In this document: positions 15,365 to 24,624 of the stretch, in pieces
Position numbering within the stretch: the first letter of the stretch is position 1
How the letters are laid out: each line of letters starts with the position of its first letter
Made by a program: the position numbers and the translations under genes
Source of the DNA: UBA7672 sp963718145
Lineage (GTDB): Bacteria > Pseudomonadota > Alphaproteobacteria > Caulobacterales > Hyphomonadaceae
Reading direction: 5' to 3'
NCBI GenBank assembly: GCA_963718145.1
Contig: CAVQYJ010000012.1
Coordinates: 491,942-555,941, forward strand
DNA length: 64,000 nt
Notes under the pieces: generated by a model
What the model was told of the DNA's origin: nothing
The model's input: only the letters and a program-made list of their open reading frames with translations
Database searches by the model: none

Positions 15365-16591
15365 ATGTCGCGATCAAGCTTGTCAATATCAGGCTGGCGG
15401 CCGATTCTGGAGCCCAAGGTTTTGAACGACGACGAGACCGGCGAGATCCGCCTGATCACCGACACGGATGCGCTGGTCGAGGCCTGCGAGCGGCTCGCCG
15501 ATGGCGATTTTCTCGCCGTCGATACCGAATTCCATCGCGAAACCACCTACTGGCCGCAGGTCTGCCTGATCCAGGTCGCAAGCGCCGACTATGACGTGAT
15601 GGTCGATCCGATCGCCAAGATCGATCTCGCTCCCCTGATGAAGCTCATCGCCGACAAGAGCCGCGTGAAGGTCTTCCACGCCGCCCGCCAGGACCTCGAA
15701 ATCTTCACCCGCATCATCGGCGCGCCGCCCGCACCGATCTTCGACACCCAGATCGCCGCCATGGCTTGCGGCCTTGGCGATTCCATCAGCTACGAAAACC
15801 TCGTCTCCCGCGTGCTGAAGGGCACGGTCGACAAATCGTCCCAGTTCACCGACTGGGCGCGCCGGCCGCTCTCCGAGAAACAGCTCCGTTATGCGCGCGG
15901 CGACGTGGTCTACCTGCGCAGGATCTACAAGATCCTCCGCGACAAGCTCGAGAAGCAGAAGCGCACAGACTGGATCGAGGACGAACACGCCGGCCTGCTC
16001 GACCCCGAAATCTACGCCTTCGATCCTGAGAATGCGTGGAAGCGTCTCAAGGTCCGCAAGTACAAGGCCGACTATCTCGCCGTGCTCGCCAATGTCTCGG
16101 CCTGGCGCGAGCGGGCGGCCCAGGAACTCGACAAGCCGCGCGGCCGCATCCTCAAGGACGACGCCATCCAGGAGATCGCCCAGCAGAAGCCGCGCACCGC
16201 GGAGGCGCTGGAGCGGATGCGCGCCGTCCCCAACGGCTTCTCCCGCTCCAAGCATGGCCAAGGCCTCATCCACGCCATCAACCAGGCGCTGGACGAACCG
16301 GAGAAGTACGCGCCAGACGTCGAGCGGCCGGAGAATTCCGGCCCACCCCCCGGCGCCGTCAGCGAACTCCTCAAGGTCCTGCTCAAGCAGGTGTCGGATG
16401 ACGCCGGCGTCGCCACTCGTCTCATCGCCAACGCCTCCGACCTCGAACGCCTCGCGCGCGACGAAGAACCAGACATCCCCGCCCTCAAGGGTTGGCGCCG
16501 CGAACTGTTTGGCGAAAAGGCGCTGCGACTTAAATCCGGCAAGGTCGCCCTGGCAGCCAGCCCGAAGGGCGTGAAGGTGGTGGAGCTGTAG
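15365..16591 (+). CDS. rnd: Ribonuclease D
   Basis: 408 residues. A DEDD 3'-5' exoribonuclease that trims tRNA and other stable RNA 3' ends. The exonuclease motifs are visible: Exo I 'LAVDTEFHRETTY', Exo II 'VFHAARQDLEIF', Exo III 'YARGDVVYLRRIY' (DEDDy). Two HRDC-type helical regions follow ('WRERAAQELDKPRGRILKDDAI' and near 350-390). The start at 15365 was chosen as the nearest ATG. A GTG at 15311 would add 18 residues and homologues start close to 'IRLITDT', so the true start could even be later. It is divergent from aspS with ~70 bases between the starts. Confidence 0.94.
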   Translation: MSRSSLSISGWRPILEPKVLNDDETGEIRLITDTDALVEACERLADGDFLAVDTEFHRETTYWPQVCLIQVASADYDVMVDPIAKIDLAPLMKLIADKSRVKVFHAARQDLEIFTRIIGAPPAPIFDTQIAAMACGLGDSISYENLVSRVLKGTVDKSSQFTDWARRPLSEKQLRYARGDVVYLRRIYKILRDKLEKQKRTDWIEDEHAGLLDPEIYAFDPENAWKRLKVRKYKADYLAVLANVSAWRERAAQELDKPRGRILKDDAIQEIAQQKPRTAEALERMRAVPNGFSRSKHGQGLIHAINQALDEPEKYAPDVERPENSGPPPGAVSELLKVLLKQVSDDAGVATRLIANASDLERLARDEEPDIPALKGWRRELFGEKALRLKSGKVALAASPKGVKVVEL

Positions 16592-16698
16592 GCAATCGGC
16601 GCAAACGGATCGGCAAGCAACCGACCGGCTACGACCCGAAGCCAGTGGAGCTGAAGGCCAACGTCGACGCAGCGATCAAGGCGCGGTAGCCGCGGATA

Positions 16699-16800
16699 TT
16701 CCTCCCTCGACTGAAGGTCGGGGGAGGTGGATCGCTGACGCAGTCAGCGAGACGCTGCGCTTCAATCCACATCCCGCAAGTCTTCGACTTGAGGGAGGAA
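16699..16800. repeat. Palindromic (REP-like) element between rnd and ppx
   Basis: A ~100-bp palindrome. Outer arms begin ttcctccctc (16699-16708) and end gagggaggaa (16791-16800) and pair through ggtggat / atccac (to ~16732 and from ~16765). The centre is a perfect small hairpin cgctgac-gca-gtcagcg (16733-16749). It sits between two convergent genes, typical of dispersed intergenic palindromes and able to terminate both transcripts. About 30 codons of open frame before it (16600-16689) look like an unplaced gene fragment. Confidence 0.75.
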
Positions 16801-16813
16801 GAGGCAAGCAACC

Positions 16814-18304
16814 CTAACTCGTCAGCGCGTAGTCCATCCCCAACTCGTCCGCCGCCTGTTCCAGCCGGCGCTCCACCAACTCCGAGACGAGAGCACGGTA
16901 TGGCCCCGCCACCTTGAGTTCCAGCACATCGCCGTCGCAGGTGAGCTTGGCGTGCTTCAGCAGTCCCGCGGAACGCCCCGAGAAATCGGCGGCAAGACGC
17001 ATCAGCGCGCCAAGAGCCCGCGCCCGCGCAGCCGTGTCGCCATCAAGGAGCTGTTCGCTCACCTCGTTCCGCACGCCCTTCTTGAACCGCGAGGCCACGG
17101 CCAGCGCCAGCGCCGCGCGGTCCTTGTGCGTCAGGCCCGGAAGAGGCGCCCGCGCAACGAGATCGAATGCGAGATCGGCGCGATGATCCGGATGCAGCAG
17201 CGCGCCGATATCGACCAGCCGGCATGCCGCCGATGAAAGCCGCGCAGCCAGCGTGTAAGGCGCCGCCTCCGCCGCCCAGTCCGCCAGCGCGCGGCCGAAC
17301 TCGGCGCCCTGCTCATCCACCACCAGCGCTTCGAGGCCCGCGTCCAGCGGATCCTCCTGCCGTTCGTTTTCGTCGAGGCTGTCGAAGATGATGCCCTCGC
17401 GCACGCCGTAGGACGACACCATCACCGACTTGAACTTGCCCTGCTCGACCACCGTCTTCAGCACGGCCGCAGCGTAGGGAATGGTCGAGGCGCGCCGCTT
17501 CGCCACTTCCTGCAGCAGGTCCGCGTGCTTCTTGCCACCCATCAGTTCCTCGAGCAGACCGACCAGCTTGCCCGCATCCATCTCGTAGTTCTGCAGCATG
17601 TGCAGAGGGGCCCGCGCCAGCTCCATGTGTAGTGTGCCGATCGCCCGCCACGCGCCCCCGACCGCGAAGAACACATCGCCAGATTTCTTCAGCTCGGGCG
17701 CGCCGGAAAGGATGTCCTTCACCTTGGAGAGGACCTTGTCCTCGTTGAACGACCCGCCATTGTCGAGCGCCAGCGGCCCCAGCGGGTAGGTCGATCCGCC
17801 TTCGAACTTGCCGCCACTGAGCTTTGCGAGCTCCAGGCTCGATCCGCCCAGGTCGCCAGCAACGCCATCGACGCCAGGGCTGCCCACCAGCACGCCCTGC
17901 GCCGCATACCGCGCCTCGTCCGCGCCGGAGAGGATACGCAGCACGATGCCGGTTTCCTTCTTCACCTTGTCGACGAACTCCTTGCCGTCGCTCGCCTCGC
18001 GCACGGCCGCCGTCGCGAACGGAAACAGGCTGTCGACCTTCTGGGCGCGTGTGATCGATGCGAAACGCGCAAGCGCGTTCAGCGTCAGCTCCACGCCGTC
18101 CTTGTTGAGCTTGCCGGTGTCGCCAAGGTTCTTGCCGAGCGCCGCGAGAACCTTTTCGTTGAAGCGCGGCTGCATCGCCCGTCCGCGCACGTCGTAGACG
18201 ACGAGACGCACCGAGTTCGATCCCACGTCGATGACGCCGACACGCCGCCAGCGAACCGGCTTGCCGCCGCTCCTCGACTTGGCTGTTGCGGGAGCAGAAC
18301 TCAT
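16814..18304 (-). CDS. ppx: Exopolyphosphatase (Ppx/GppA family)
   Basis: 496 residues. Hydrolyses terminal phosphates of polyphosphate (or pppGpp in GppA members). ASKHA-fold signatures: 'GVIDVGSNSVRLVVYD' near 23-38, 'FATAAVREA' near 98 and 'VAGDLGGSSLELAKL' near 150-164. The C-terminal ~190 residues form the HD-like helical domain seen in Ppx ('SSAACRLVDIGALLHPDHRADLAFD'). It lies 50 bases after ppk on the same strand, the classic ppk-ppx pairing for polyphosphate turnover. It is convergent with rnd across the palindromic element. Confidence 0.94.
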   Translation of the reverse strand: MSSAPATAKSRSGGKPVRWRRVGVIDVGSNSVRLVVYDVRGRAMQPRFNEKVLAALGKNLGDTGKLNKDGVELTLNALARFASITRAQKVDSLFPFATAAVREASDGKEFVDKVKKETGIVLRILSGADEARYAAQGVLVGSPGVDGVAGDLGGSSLELAKLSGGKFEGGSTYPLGPLALDNGGSFNEDKVLSKVKDILSGAPELKKSGDVFFAVGGAWRAIGTLHMELARAPLHMLQNYEMDAGKLVGLLEELMGGKKHADLLQEVAKRRASTIPYAAAVLKTVVEQGKFKSVMVSSYGVREGIIFDSLDENERQEDPLDAGLEALVVDEQGAEFGRALADWAAEAAPYTLAARLSSAACRLVDIGALLHPDHRADLAFDLVARAPLPGLTHKDRAALALAVASRFKKGVRNEVSEQLLDGDTAARARALGALMRLAADFSGRSAGLLKHAKLTCDGDVLELKVAGPYRALVSELVERRLEQAADELGMDYALTS

Positions 18305-18354
18305 CAGCGGCCTTCTGGTGTCAGAGGCCGATCCCCAACCGAGACGTGGGTTGA

Positions 18355-20571
18355 TCAGCCCCTGGGCTTCAGCTGCGGAGGCGTCGCCGCCCTCAGCGCT
18401 GCACCCCTGCCCGAAAGGCTGGGGTTGTCCATGAAATACTCGTGCGCCGAGAACGGCTGGCGCCCCTTGCCTGACGCATTACGGACATATCGCCCATCCG
18501 GGCGCAACGTCCAGCTTTGGGCGCGGTCGTTGAGGTTGGCCAGCATCACCTGGTCCATCACCTGGTTGTGGACAGTCGGGTTCTTGATCGGCGTCATGGC
18601 CTCGACGCGGCGATCGAGATTGCGCTGCATCCAGTCGGCGGATGCGATGAAAACCTTTGCGTTGTCCGACGGCAGGCCATGTCCGGCCCCGAAACAAACG
18701 ATTCGCGAGTGCTCAAGGAACCGGCCGACGATCGAGCGGACCTCGATATTGTCGCTGAGACCCGGGACGCCGGGACGCAGGCAGCAGATGCCGCGGACGA
18801 TCAGCGTGATCGGCACGCCGGCCTGGCTCGCGCGGTAGAGCGAATCGATCACCGATTCATCCACAAGAGCGTTCAGCTTGGCCCAGATCGCGGCGGGTGC
18901 CCGGCCTTGGCGTGAGCCGATTTCTTCATCGATCAGTTTCAGCAGCCCGCGCTTCATGTTGATCGGCGAGATCAGCAGGCCCTCGGTGTCCTTCGGCTCG
19001 GAATAGCCGGTGACGAAGTTGAACAGCCGGCCCGCATCGCGGCCCAGCGCTTCATCCGCGGTGAACAGGGAAAGGTCATCATAGATGCGCGCGGTGATCG
19101 GGTGATAATTGCCCGTGCCGAAATGGCAGTAGGTGCGCAGGCTGCCCTGCTCGCGCCGGATCACCAGCGACACCTTGGCGTGCGTCTTCAGTTCGATGAA
19201 GCCATAGACCACCTGCACGCCGGCGCGCTCCAGGTCGCGCGCAAGCCGCAGGTTCGCTTCCTCGTCGAAGCGCGCCTTGAGCTCCACCAGCGCGGTGACG
19301 TTCTTGCCCGCTTCCGCCGCCTCGATCAGCGCCGCGACGATGGGTGAGTTCTTGGACGTGCGGTAGAGCGTCTGCTTGATCGCCACCACGTCCGGATCGC
19401 GCGCCGCCTGGCGCAGGAACTGCGCGACGACATCGAAGCTCTCATAGGGATGGTGGACCAGGATGTCCTTCACCCGCGTCGCCGCGAAGATATCGCCATT
19501 GTGCTCGCGAATACGCTCCGGAAAGCGCGGTTCGAACGGCTTGAACAACAGGTCCGGACGGCTGTCGGTGATGAGCTGCGAAAGCTGGCCCATGCCCATC
19601 ACGCCGGCCACCTCGATCACGTCAGCCGGTTCCGCGCCGATCTCCTCGATGAAGAACGCCTTGAGGTCGTCCGGCGCCCCGCGCTCCACCTTCAGCCGCA
19701 CGATGCGGCCGCGGCGGCGCTGCTTCAGCAGGATCTCGAACTCGCGGACAAGATCCTCCGCCTCTTCCTCGATCTCGATATCGCTGTCCCTCAGTACGCG
19801 CAGCATGCAGCGCCCCTTTGAGACGCAGCCGGGGAACAACGTGTCGAGGAACATGGTGATGACGTTCTCGAGTGACACGAACCGCTTGGCCTGCCCGTCC
19901 GCCGACGGCAGCTCGATGAAGCGCTCGACCTGGTTGGGGATGGGCACCAGCGCGCGCAACTTCTCGCCATCGTGTGTCCGATGCAGCGAATAGCCCGCGG
20001 CAAAGCCCTGGTTCGGCATGAATGGGAACGGGTGCGACGGATCGATCGCCAGCGGCGTCAGCACCGGGAACACCCGCTCCAGGAACCGCGCCCGCAGCCA
20101 GTCCGTCTCCGCCGGCGACAGGTCGTCCGGGTCGCACACGGCGAGGCCGGCCTTCTTCATCTCGTTGCGGATCGCCGACCAGATGCGCTGCTGCTCCGCC
20201 ATCAGCGCGCCCGCTTCCACCGCGATGCGATCAAGCTGCTGCTGCGGCGTCAGCCCGTCCGACGACACGCGCGTGATGCCCGTGCGCGCTTGCTGGCGCA
20301 GGCCGGCCACGCGCACCGAATAGAATTCATCAAGGTTGGTCGCCGAGATCGACAGGAAACGCAGCCGTTCCAGCAACGGGTGGCGGCGGTTCTCCGCCTC
20401 TTCCAGCACCCGCATGTTGAACTTCAGCCAGCTCAATTCCCTGTTGAAGAACCGCTCGTGCGAGCCCATCAGCTGGGCCAGCGCAGCCGCAGACGCAGCT
20501 GCGGCTTCCTTCGCCTTCGCGGAGGTTTCGCGCGCACGCTCGCTGCGGTCGGCCATAGGCTGGTCCATCAC
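18355..20571 (-). CDS. ppk: Polyphosphate kinase 1
   Basis: 738 residues. Makes polyphosphate from ATP through a phosphohistidine intermediate. Domains in order: N domain ('FFNRELSWLKFNMRVLEEA' near 41-59), head domain ('LTPLAIDPSHPFPF' near 171) and two C-terminal phospholipase-D-like domains. The catalytic His is in 'LKTHAKVSLV' at residue ~464, with the ATP-gripping 'RTSKNSPIV' at ~404; the second lobe carries 'HSRIVCFGAG'. The start at 20571 has an in-frame alternative at MADRS five codons in. It lies between hdaA (98 bases upstream) and ppx. Confidence 0.96.
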   Translation of the reverse strand: MMDQPMADRSERARETSAKAKEAAAASAAALAQLMGSHERFFNRELSWLKFNMRVLEEAENRRHPLLERLRFLSISATNLDEFYSVRVAGLRQQARTGITRVSSDGLTPQQQLDRIAVEAGALMAEQQRIWSAIRNEMKKAGLAVCDPDDLSPAETDWLRARFLERVFPVLTPLAIDPSHPFPFMPNQGFAAGYSLHRTHDGEKLRALVPIPNQVERFIELPSADGQAKRFVSLENVITMFLDTLFPGCVSKGRCMLRVLRDSDIEIEEEAEDLVREFEILLKQRRRGRIVRLKVERGAPDDLKAFFIEEIGAEPADVIEVAGVMGMGQLSQLITDSRPDLLFKPFEPRFPERIREHNGDIFAATRVKDILVHHPYESFDVVAQFLRQAARDPDVVAIKQTLYRTSKNSPIVAALIEAAEAGKNVTALVELKARFDEEANLRLARDLERAGVQVVYGFIELKTHAKVSLVIRREQGSLRTYCHFGTGNYHPITARIYDDLSLFTADEALGRDAGRLFNFVTGYSEPKDTEGLLISPINMKRGLLKLIDEEIGSRQGRAPAAIWAKLNALVDESVIDSLYRASQAGVPITLIVRGICCLRPGVPGLSDNIEVRSIVGRFLEHSRIVCFGAGHGLPSDNAKVFIASADWMQRNLDRRVEAMTPIKNPTVHNQVMDQVMLANLNDRAQSWTLRPDGRYVRNASGKGRQPFSAHEYFMDNPSLSGRGAALRAATPPQLKPRG

Positions 20572-20669
20572 ATCGCCCGGTTCGTCGCGCCGGTCTGATG
20601 CCGGTTACGAAAAACCTTCATAGCAGCAACATATTACCGATGATTTGTTGGCAGGTGACAAAAACCGGC

Positions 20670-21353
20670 TCAGCCGGGATCCATTCCCAGCGCCTGCAGC
20701 ACCGCCCGCGCCGAGGCTTTCGTCTCCGCCCGGCCCTTGGTTCGTTCGATCTGGTCGGCCACGAGCCCGATCGCGGCCCATGACCGCTCCATCCGCGTCA
20801 CCAGGTAAGTGACGGATTCGTCTGGCAAAATCAGGTGCCGCCGGGCGCATTCCTCGCGCAACCGTAAAGAGAGTGTTTCATCGTCCGGCGCCTCGATCCG
20901 CGCCACCGGCATCGCCCCCAGCCGTGAACGCAGGTCCGGAGGCTGCGCATGCCATGTCCCCGGCTCGCCTCGTCCGGCCAGCAGGACCGGCAGCTTGCGG
21001 TCCCGGCACAGGTTCAGCGCCGCGAACAGTCCGAGCCCGTCTGCCACCGCGTCCGCATCGTCCACCGCCAGCGCCGACACGGTCAGGCCGGAAATCTCCT
21101 CGATGGGCGCGCGCGCCAGCGCCTCGCCGCTCACCAGCGCCGCGCCCGCCTCCGCCGCCCACCAGCGCACCAGCCGCGTCCGCCCGGAGAACGCCTCGCC
21201 CGCCAGCGCCAGCTGCCCCTCCGGCCAATCCCTCCACCGCCGCAGCGCCGTCATGGCCGCACGGTACGAGCCCGTGTCGATCAGCGGACGCTGCCCGGCA
21301 TCGATGCGTGGAAAATCGAGGAGAAGCTGCTTGCCGGACGAACCGCCCGTCAT
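20670..21353 (-). CDS. hdaA: DnaA regulatory inactivator HdaA-like AAA+ protein
   Basis: 227 residues, a short DnaA-like ATPase. In Caulobacter, HdaA together with the beta clamp stimulates ATP hydrolysis by DnaA and prevents re-initiation of replication. Visible features: 'LLLDFPRI' near the N-terminus (the clamp-binding type of motif, Q-L-x-L-[D]-F), a degenerate Walker A 'LAGEAFSGRTRLV' and Walker B-like 'ALAVDDADAV', then 'LNLCRDRKLPVLLAGRG' and the C-terminal lid 'RLREECARRHLILPDESVTYLVTRMERS'. Its ATG overlaps the stop of the upstream DUF2066 gene (ATGA), indicating coupling. The longer frame upstream was rejected in favour of this overlap. Confidence 0.92.
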   Translation of the reverse strand: MTGGSSGKQLLLDFPRIDAGQRPLIDTGSYRAAMTALRRWRDWPEGQLALAGEAFSGRTRLVRWWAAEAGAALVSGEALARAPIEEISGLTVSALAVDDADAVADGLGLFAALNLCRDRKLPVLLAGRGEPGTWHAQPPDLRSRLGAMPVARIEAPDDETLSLRLREECARRHLILPDESVTYLVTRMERSWAAIGLVADQIERTKGRAETKASARAVLQALGMDPG

Positions 21354-22417
21354 TGCGAGGAAATGACCTGCAGCATCCAGCCATTGTCCGTGCCGCTGAG
21401 GCTCACGCCGCGGGTGCGCAGGTCCGAGGCAAGCTGGTCCGGACGCCCGGCGAACACGAAGTTCAGGTCCGCGCCCGACGCCGACAGCGACTCGATGTTG
21501 ATGCCGCTCACCAGTCGCGAAGCCTCCAGCCCCTTGCGAATCTTCACCCACTCCGCCAGGTCGCGGAACGAGGCGACCAGCGCAATGTTGGTTGATCCCG
21601 ACGTGCGCACGATCGACTGCGCCTTCCACGCCCGCTCCATCTCCACCACCGCGCCGCGCTGGGCTGCGCCGAGGCTGTTGAATGGCCCGACAATGTTGCC
21701 GGATGTGTCCGGCGCTCCGGTGCGCAGGTCGATGATGCGGACATAGATGCCGCCATTCTGGTTGAACGCCTCAGCGACCACCGCATGGTTGGCGCCAGAC
21801 GCGGTCAGCTCGTTCTGGATCTCGCTGAAGCCCGGACGGCGCGGCCAGGCCTGCGTCGAGGCGACATAGGGCGTCAGCACCGTCTCGTCCGTCTTGCCGA
21901 CCACCGCCGGCTGCCCGGACACCGTCTTCGTCTCCGTCCACTGCGATCCCCAGTCGCCCGGATTGATCCCGCCCGACACGGCCGGAACCAGCAGCGCCTT
22001 GCCCGACTGCGTATCGACGAACGGCACGCCGCGGTCGGTCAGATACTTGCGCACGGCGTCCGCATTGTACGACACCGTCACCACGGACTGGTAGCGCGAT
22101 CCGCCGGCGACGCTGGAGCGCTTGTCCTGCACCTGCGTCGTCACGCCTGTCTGCAGCCGCACGAGATCAGCGCCGTTCATGGGCTGGCTCGCAGACGCGC
22201 GATCCTCCTGCAGGGTCAACCGCTCAAGCAGACGCTGTCCACCCTCTGCGCGCGCGATGTTCCAGCCTCCCTGCTGGGCCGCCTGCGGCGTGGCGCCGAC
22301 ATGGTCGACCGCCAGGTCCCGCACGCTGAAAGGATCAGGCCGGGCCTGCCCGAACGCGGCGCCCGCAAACGCGGCGGCGGCAGCAAAAACGATGGCGAAT
22401 CTGGCGGTTCTCATCAT
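21350..22417 (-). CDS. DUF2066 domain-containing exported protein
   Basis: 355 residues. A signal peptide (1-~24, 'AAFAGAAFGQA') is followed by a domain with 'FSVRDLAVDHVGATPQAAQQGGW.IARAEG' and 'RYQSVVTVSYNADAVRKYL', typical of DUF2066, a proteobacterial family of unknown function regularly placed between purM and the hda gene. The C-terminal half is less conserved. The start at 22417 (MM) begins a convincing signal peptide. It is divergent from purM (139 bases), and its stop overlaps the hdaA start. Confidence 0.88.
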   Translation of the reverse strand: MMRTARFAIVFAAAAAFAGAAFGQARPDPFSVRDLAVDHVGATPQAAQQGGWNIARAEGGQRLLERLTLQEDRASASQPMNGADLVRLQTGVTTQVQDKRSSVAGGSRYQSVVTVSYNADAVRKYLTDRGVPFVDTQSGKALLVPAVSGGINPGDWGSQWTETKTVSGQPAVVGKTDETVLTPYVASTQAWPRRPGFSEIQNELTASGANHAVVAEAFNQNGGIYVRIIDLRTGAPDTSGNIVGPFNSLGAAQRGAVVEMERAWKAQSIVRTSGSTNIALVASFRDLAEWVKIRKGLEASRLVSGINIESLSASGADLNFVFAGRPDQLASDLRTRGVSLSGTDNGWMLQVISSQ

Positions 22418-22556
22418 GGCGGGGGAAACTAGCAGCGGCGCCCGGCCATTGTAAGGCAGGTTGTGCATGACTTATTTCACAGGTCCTTTCGGCCTTCGCC
22501 GGCAGGTTGGCCAGTGAGACTGGAATGCCCCATTCTCGCATGTTACCCCGCCCGGC

Positions 22557-23585
22557 ATGAGCAGCCCTACCGAAAAACCCCTCACCTACCGCGACGCTGG
22601 CGTCGACATTGATGCCGGCGAGGCGCTGGTCGATGCGATCAAGCCCATGGCTGCCTCCACGAAGCGCCCTGGGGCCGACGGCGCCCTCGGGGGGTTCGGC
22701 GGCCTGTTCGATCTCAAGGCCGCAGGCTTCAAGGATCCCGTGCTCGTTTCGGGGACGGATGGAGTCGGCACCAAGCTGATGCTGGCCTTCGCCACCAACC
22801 GCCACGAAACCATCGGCGTCGATCTCGTCGCCATGTGCGTGAACGACGTGCTGGCCCAGGGCGCCGAGCCGCTCTTCTTCCTCGACTATTTCGCCACGGG
22901 AAAGCTCGAGACCGGCGTCGCCGCCAGGGTCGTCTCTGGCATCGCCGAAGGCTGCCGCCAGGCCGGGTGCACGCTGGTCGGCGGAGAGACAGCCGAAATG
23001 CCGGGCATGTACGCACCCGGCCACTACGACCTCGCCGGCTTCGTCGTGGGCGCCGTCGAGCGCGCCGACGTGCTCCCGAAAACCGAAAACATGAAAGCCG
23101 GCGATGTTCTCGTCGCCCTGCCTTCGTCCGGACCACACTCCAACGGCTATTCCCTTGTCCGCCGCATCGTCGAGCGCACCGGCCTCGGCTGGGATGATTG
23201 CGCGCCGTTCGACTCCTCGAAGAAACTCGGCGAAGCGCTTCTTGCGCCAACGAAGATCTATGTGAAGTCGCTGCTCACCCTGATCCGCAACAAGCGCATC
23301 AAGGGCCTCGCCCACATCACCGGCGGCGGTCTCACCGAGAACGCGCCACGCATGTGCCCGGATCATCTTGTCCCGAAGATCGACTATTCGGCCTGGAAAC
23401 TACCCCCCGTGTTCGACTGGCTGCAGCGCGCCGGATCAATCTCCGATGAAGAGATGCGCCGCACCTTCAATTGCGGCGTCGGCATGGTCCTCGCGGTCGA
23501 TCCCGCCGTGGCCCAGCCCCTGATCGAGCGCCTGATGAACGAAGGCGAAGCGCCCTTCGTGATCGGCGAGCTTGGTCCCGCGTGA
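22557..23585 (+). CDS. purM: Phosphoribosylformylglycinamidine cyclo-ligase (AIR synthetase)
   Basis: 342 residues. Converts FGAM to AIR with ATP, the fifth step of purine synthesis. 'YRDAGVDIDAGEALV' at the N-terminus, 'VSGTDGVGTKLMLAF' near 62, 'GVDLVAMCVNDVLAQGAEPLFFLDYFATGK' region near 85-115, 'GCTLVGGETAEMPGMY' and 'ITGGGLTENAPRM' are all classic. It is followed 4 bases later by purN, the normal purMN operon. A complete frame with no sign of damage. Confidence 0.97.
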   Translation: MSSPTEKPLTYRDAGVDIDAGEALVDAIKPMAASTKRPGADGALGGFGGLFDLKAAGFKDPVLVSGTDGVGTKLMLAFATNRHETIGVDLVAMCVNDVLAQGAEPLFFLDYFATGKLETGVAARVVSGIAEGCRQAGCTLVGGETAEMPGMYAPGHYDLAGFVVGAVERADVLPKTENMKAGDVLVALPSSGPHSNGYSLVRRIVERTGLGWDDCAPFDSSKKLGEALLAPTKIYVKSLLTLIRNKRIKGLAHITGGGLTENAPRMCPDHLVPKIDYSAWKLPPVFDWLQRAGSISDEEMRRTFNCGVGMVLAVDPAVAQPLIERLMNEGEAPFVIGELGPA

Positions 23586-23589
23586 CCCG

Positions 23590-24240
23590 ATGGGCGTGAC
23601 CCGCAAACGCCTCGGCATCCTCATCTCTGGCCGCGGCTCCAACATGGAAGCGCTGCTGAGAAGCAGCGCGGCACACGTCCTGGCCATGCGAACCAGTCGT
23701 GGTGATCTCCAACAGGCCCGAAGCCGCGGGCCTCGAAAAAGCGCGTAGCTTCGGCGTCCCCACTCTCGCCATCGATCACAAACCCTTCGGCAAGGACCGC
23801 GAAGCCTTCGAGCGCGCGCTCGACTACAGAACTTCGAAACAGCCAACGTCGAACTCATCGCCCTCGCCGGGTTCATGCGCGTGCTGACGCCGTGGTTTGT
23901 GAATGAATGGGCCGGCCATCTTATCAACATCCACCCATCCCTCCTTCCCAAATATCCCGGCGTCGATACGCACAAGCGCTGCCTCGAAGCCGGCGACCTT
24001 GTCCACGGCTGCACCGTCCATCAGGTCACTGCCGGCATCGATGAAGGCCCCGTCATCGGCAGCGCCGAAATCGACGTCCGCCCCGGCGACACCGAAGCCG
24101 CCCTCGCCGCACGCCTCCTCAAGGCAGAGCACCTGCTCTATCCCAGATGCCTCGCCGCCATCGCCCACAGCCAGGTCGCCCGCGTCCGCGAAGACGTGAT
24201 CATCGACGGCGACACCATCCGCCTCCACGCCCCCCGCTGA
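23590..24240 (+). pseudogene. purN: Phosphoribosylglycinamide formyltransferase, two frame changes
   Basis: The GAR transformylase that follows purM. The N-terminal part 'LGILISGRGSNMEALL' reads from ATG 23590. The middle 'PVVVISNRPEAAGLEKARSFGVPTLAIDH' is in the next frame (about 23670-23823). The C-terminal part 'NVELIALAGFMRVLTPWF', 'INIHPSLLPKYPGVDTH', 'GCTVHQVTAGIDEGP' returns to the first frame and runs to a TGA at 24240. Asn-His-Asp catalytic residues lie in the IHPSLLP and HQV..GIDEGP motifs. The frame is therefore shifted once after ~23660 and restored near 23824 ('gac' and 'cta' share a base). The total length (~216 aa) matches PurN. Sequencing indels are the most likely cause, because the rest is perfectly conserved; decay is the alternative. 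Confidence 0.9.
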
Positions 24241-24278
24241 CCAGGCAAGGCGCAGCATCTCCGCACAACCCAACCCAA

Positions 24279-24307
24279 GTCGTTCCCCGGTCAAGCCGGA
24301 GAACGAC
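24279..24307 (+). terminator. Hairpin downstream of purN
   Basis: gtcgttccccgg - tcaag - ccggagaacgac pairs 11 of 12 positions around a 5-base loop, 39 bases past the purN stop. There is no strong T tract. The sequence resembles a dispersed palindrome as much as an intrinsic terminator. Confidence 0.5.
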
Positions 24308-24580
24308 TGGCTGAAAAGCTCGTCCGCGGCGCCACGCCGTCGAAAATCGTAGGGGGAGCTCACGCACTTGCCCAACACCTCTCGATGAACAGCTCTCAAC
24401 GGATTCAGCGGCTTGCCAGAAATGCCGGCGTGTTTTCCGCTATTTCACCAGCCTTGTTCGGGACCGGCGTATAATGCGCCCATGACACAGGCATATCCGC
24501 GCTCAACCGGATTTGGATCCCTTCCGCCACGCCAGTCCGGGCTCGAAACGGCGCGGCCTGCGAACGCCCGCGCTCCAGCC

Positions 24581-24621
24581 GTTGGTGATGTTGGTGGTGG
24601 TGTTGGTGGTGTTGGTGGTGT
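24581..24621. repeat. GTTGGTGGT-type microsatellite
   Basis: About four and a half imperfect copies of GTTGGTGGT in tandem, directly beyond the stop codon of the enoyl-CoA hydratase gene (24625). Extended into the coding frame it would encode Thr/Asn repeats after the stop. Confidence 0.8.
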
Positions 24622-24624
24622 CGC

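Larger units (their letters stand above)
24241..24624. other. Intergenic region purN to enoyl-CoA hydratase
   Basis: 384 bases between convergent genes. It contains a purN-side hairpin (24279-24307) and a GTTGGTGGT microsatellite (24581-24621). No gene is supported in the rest. Short open frames on either strand are GC artefacts. Confidence 0.6.
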
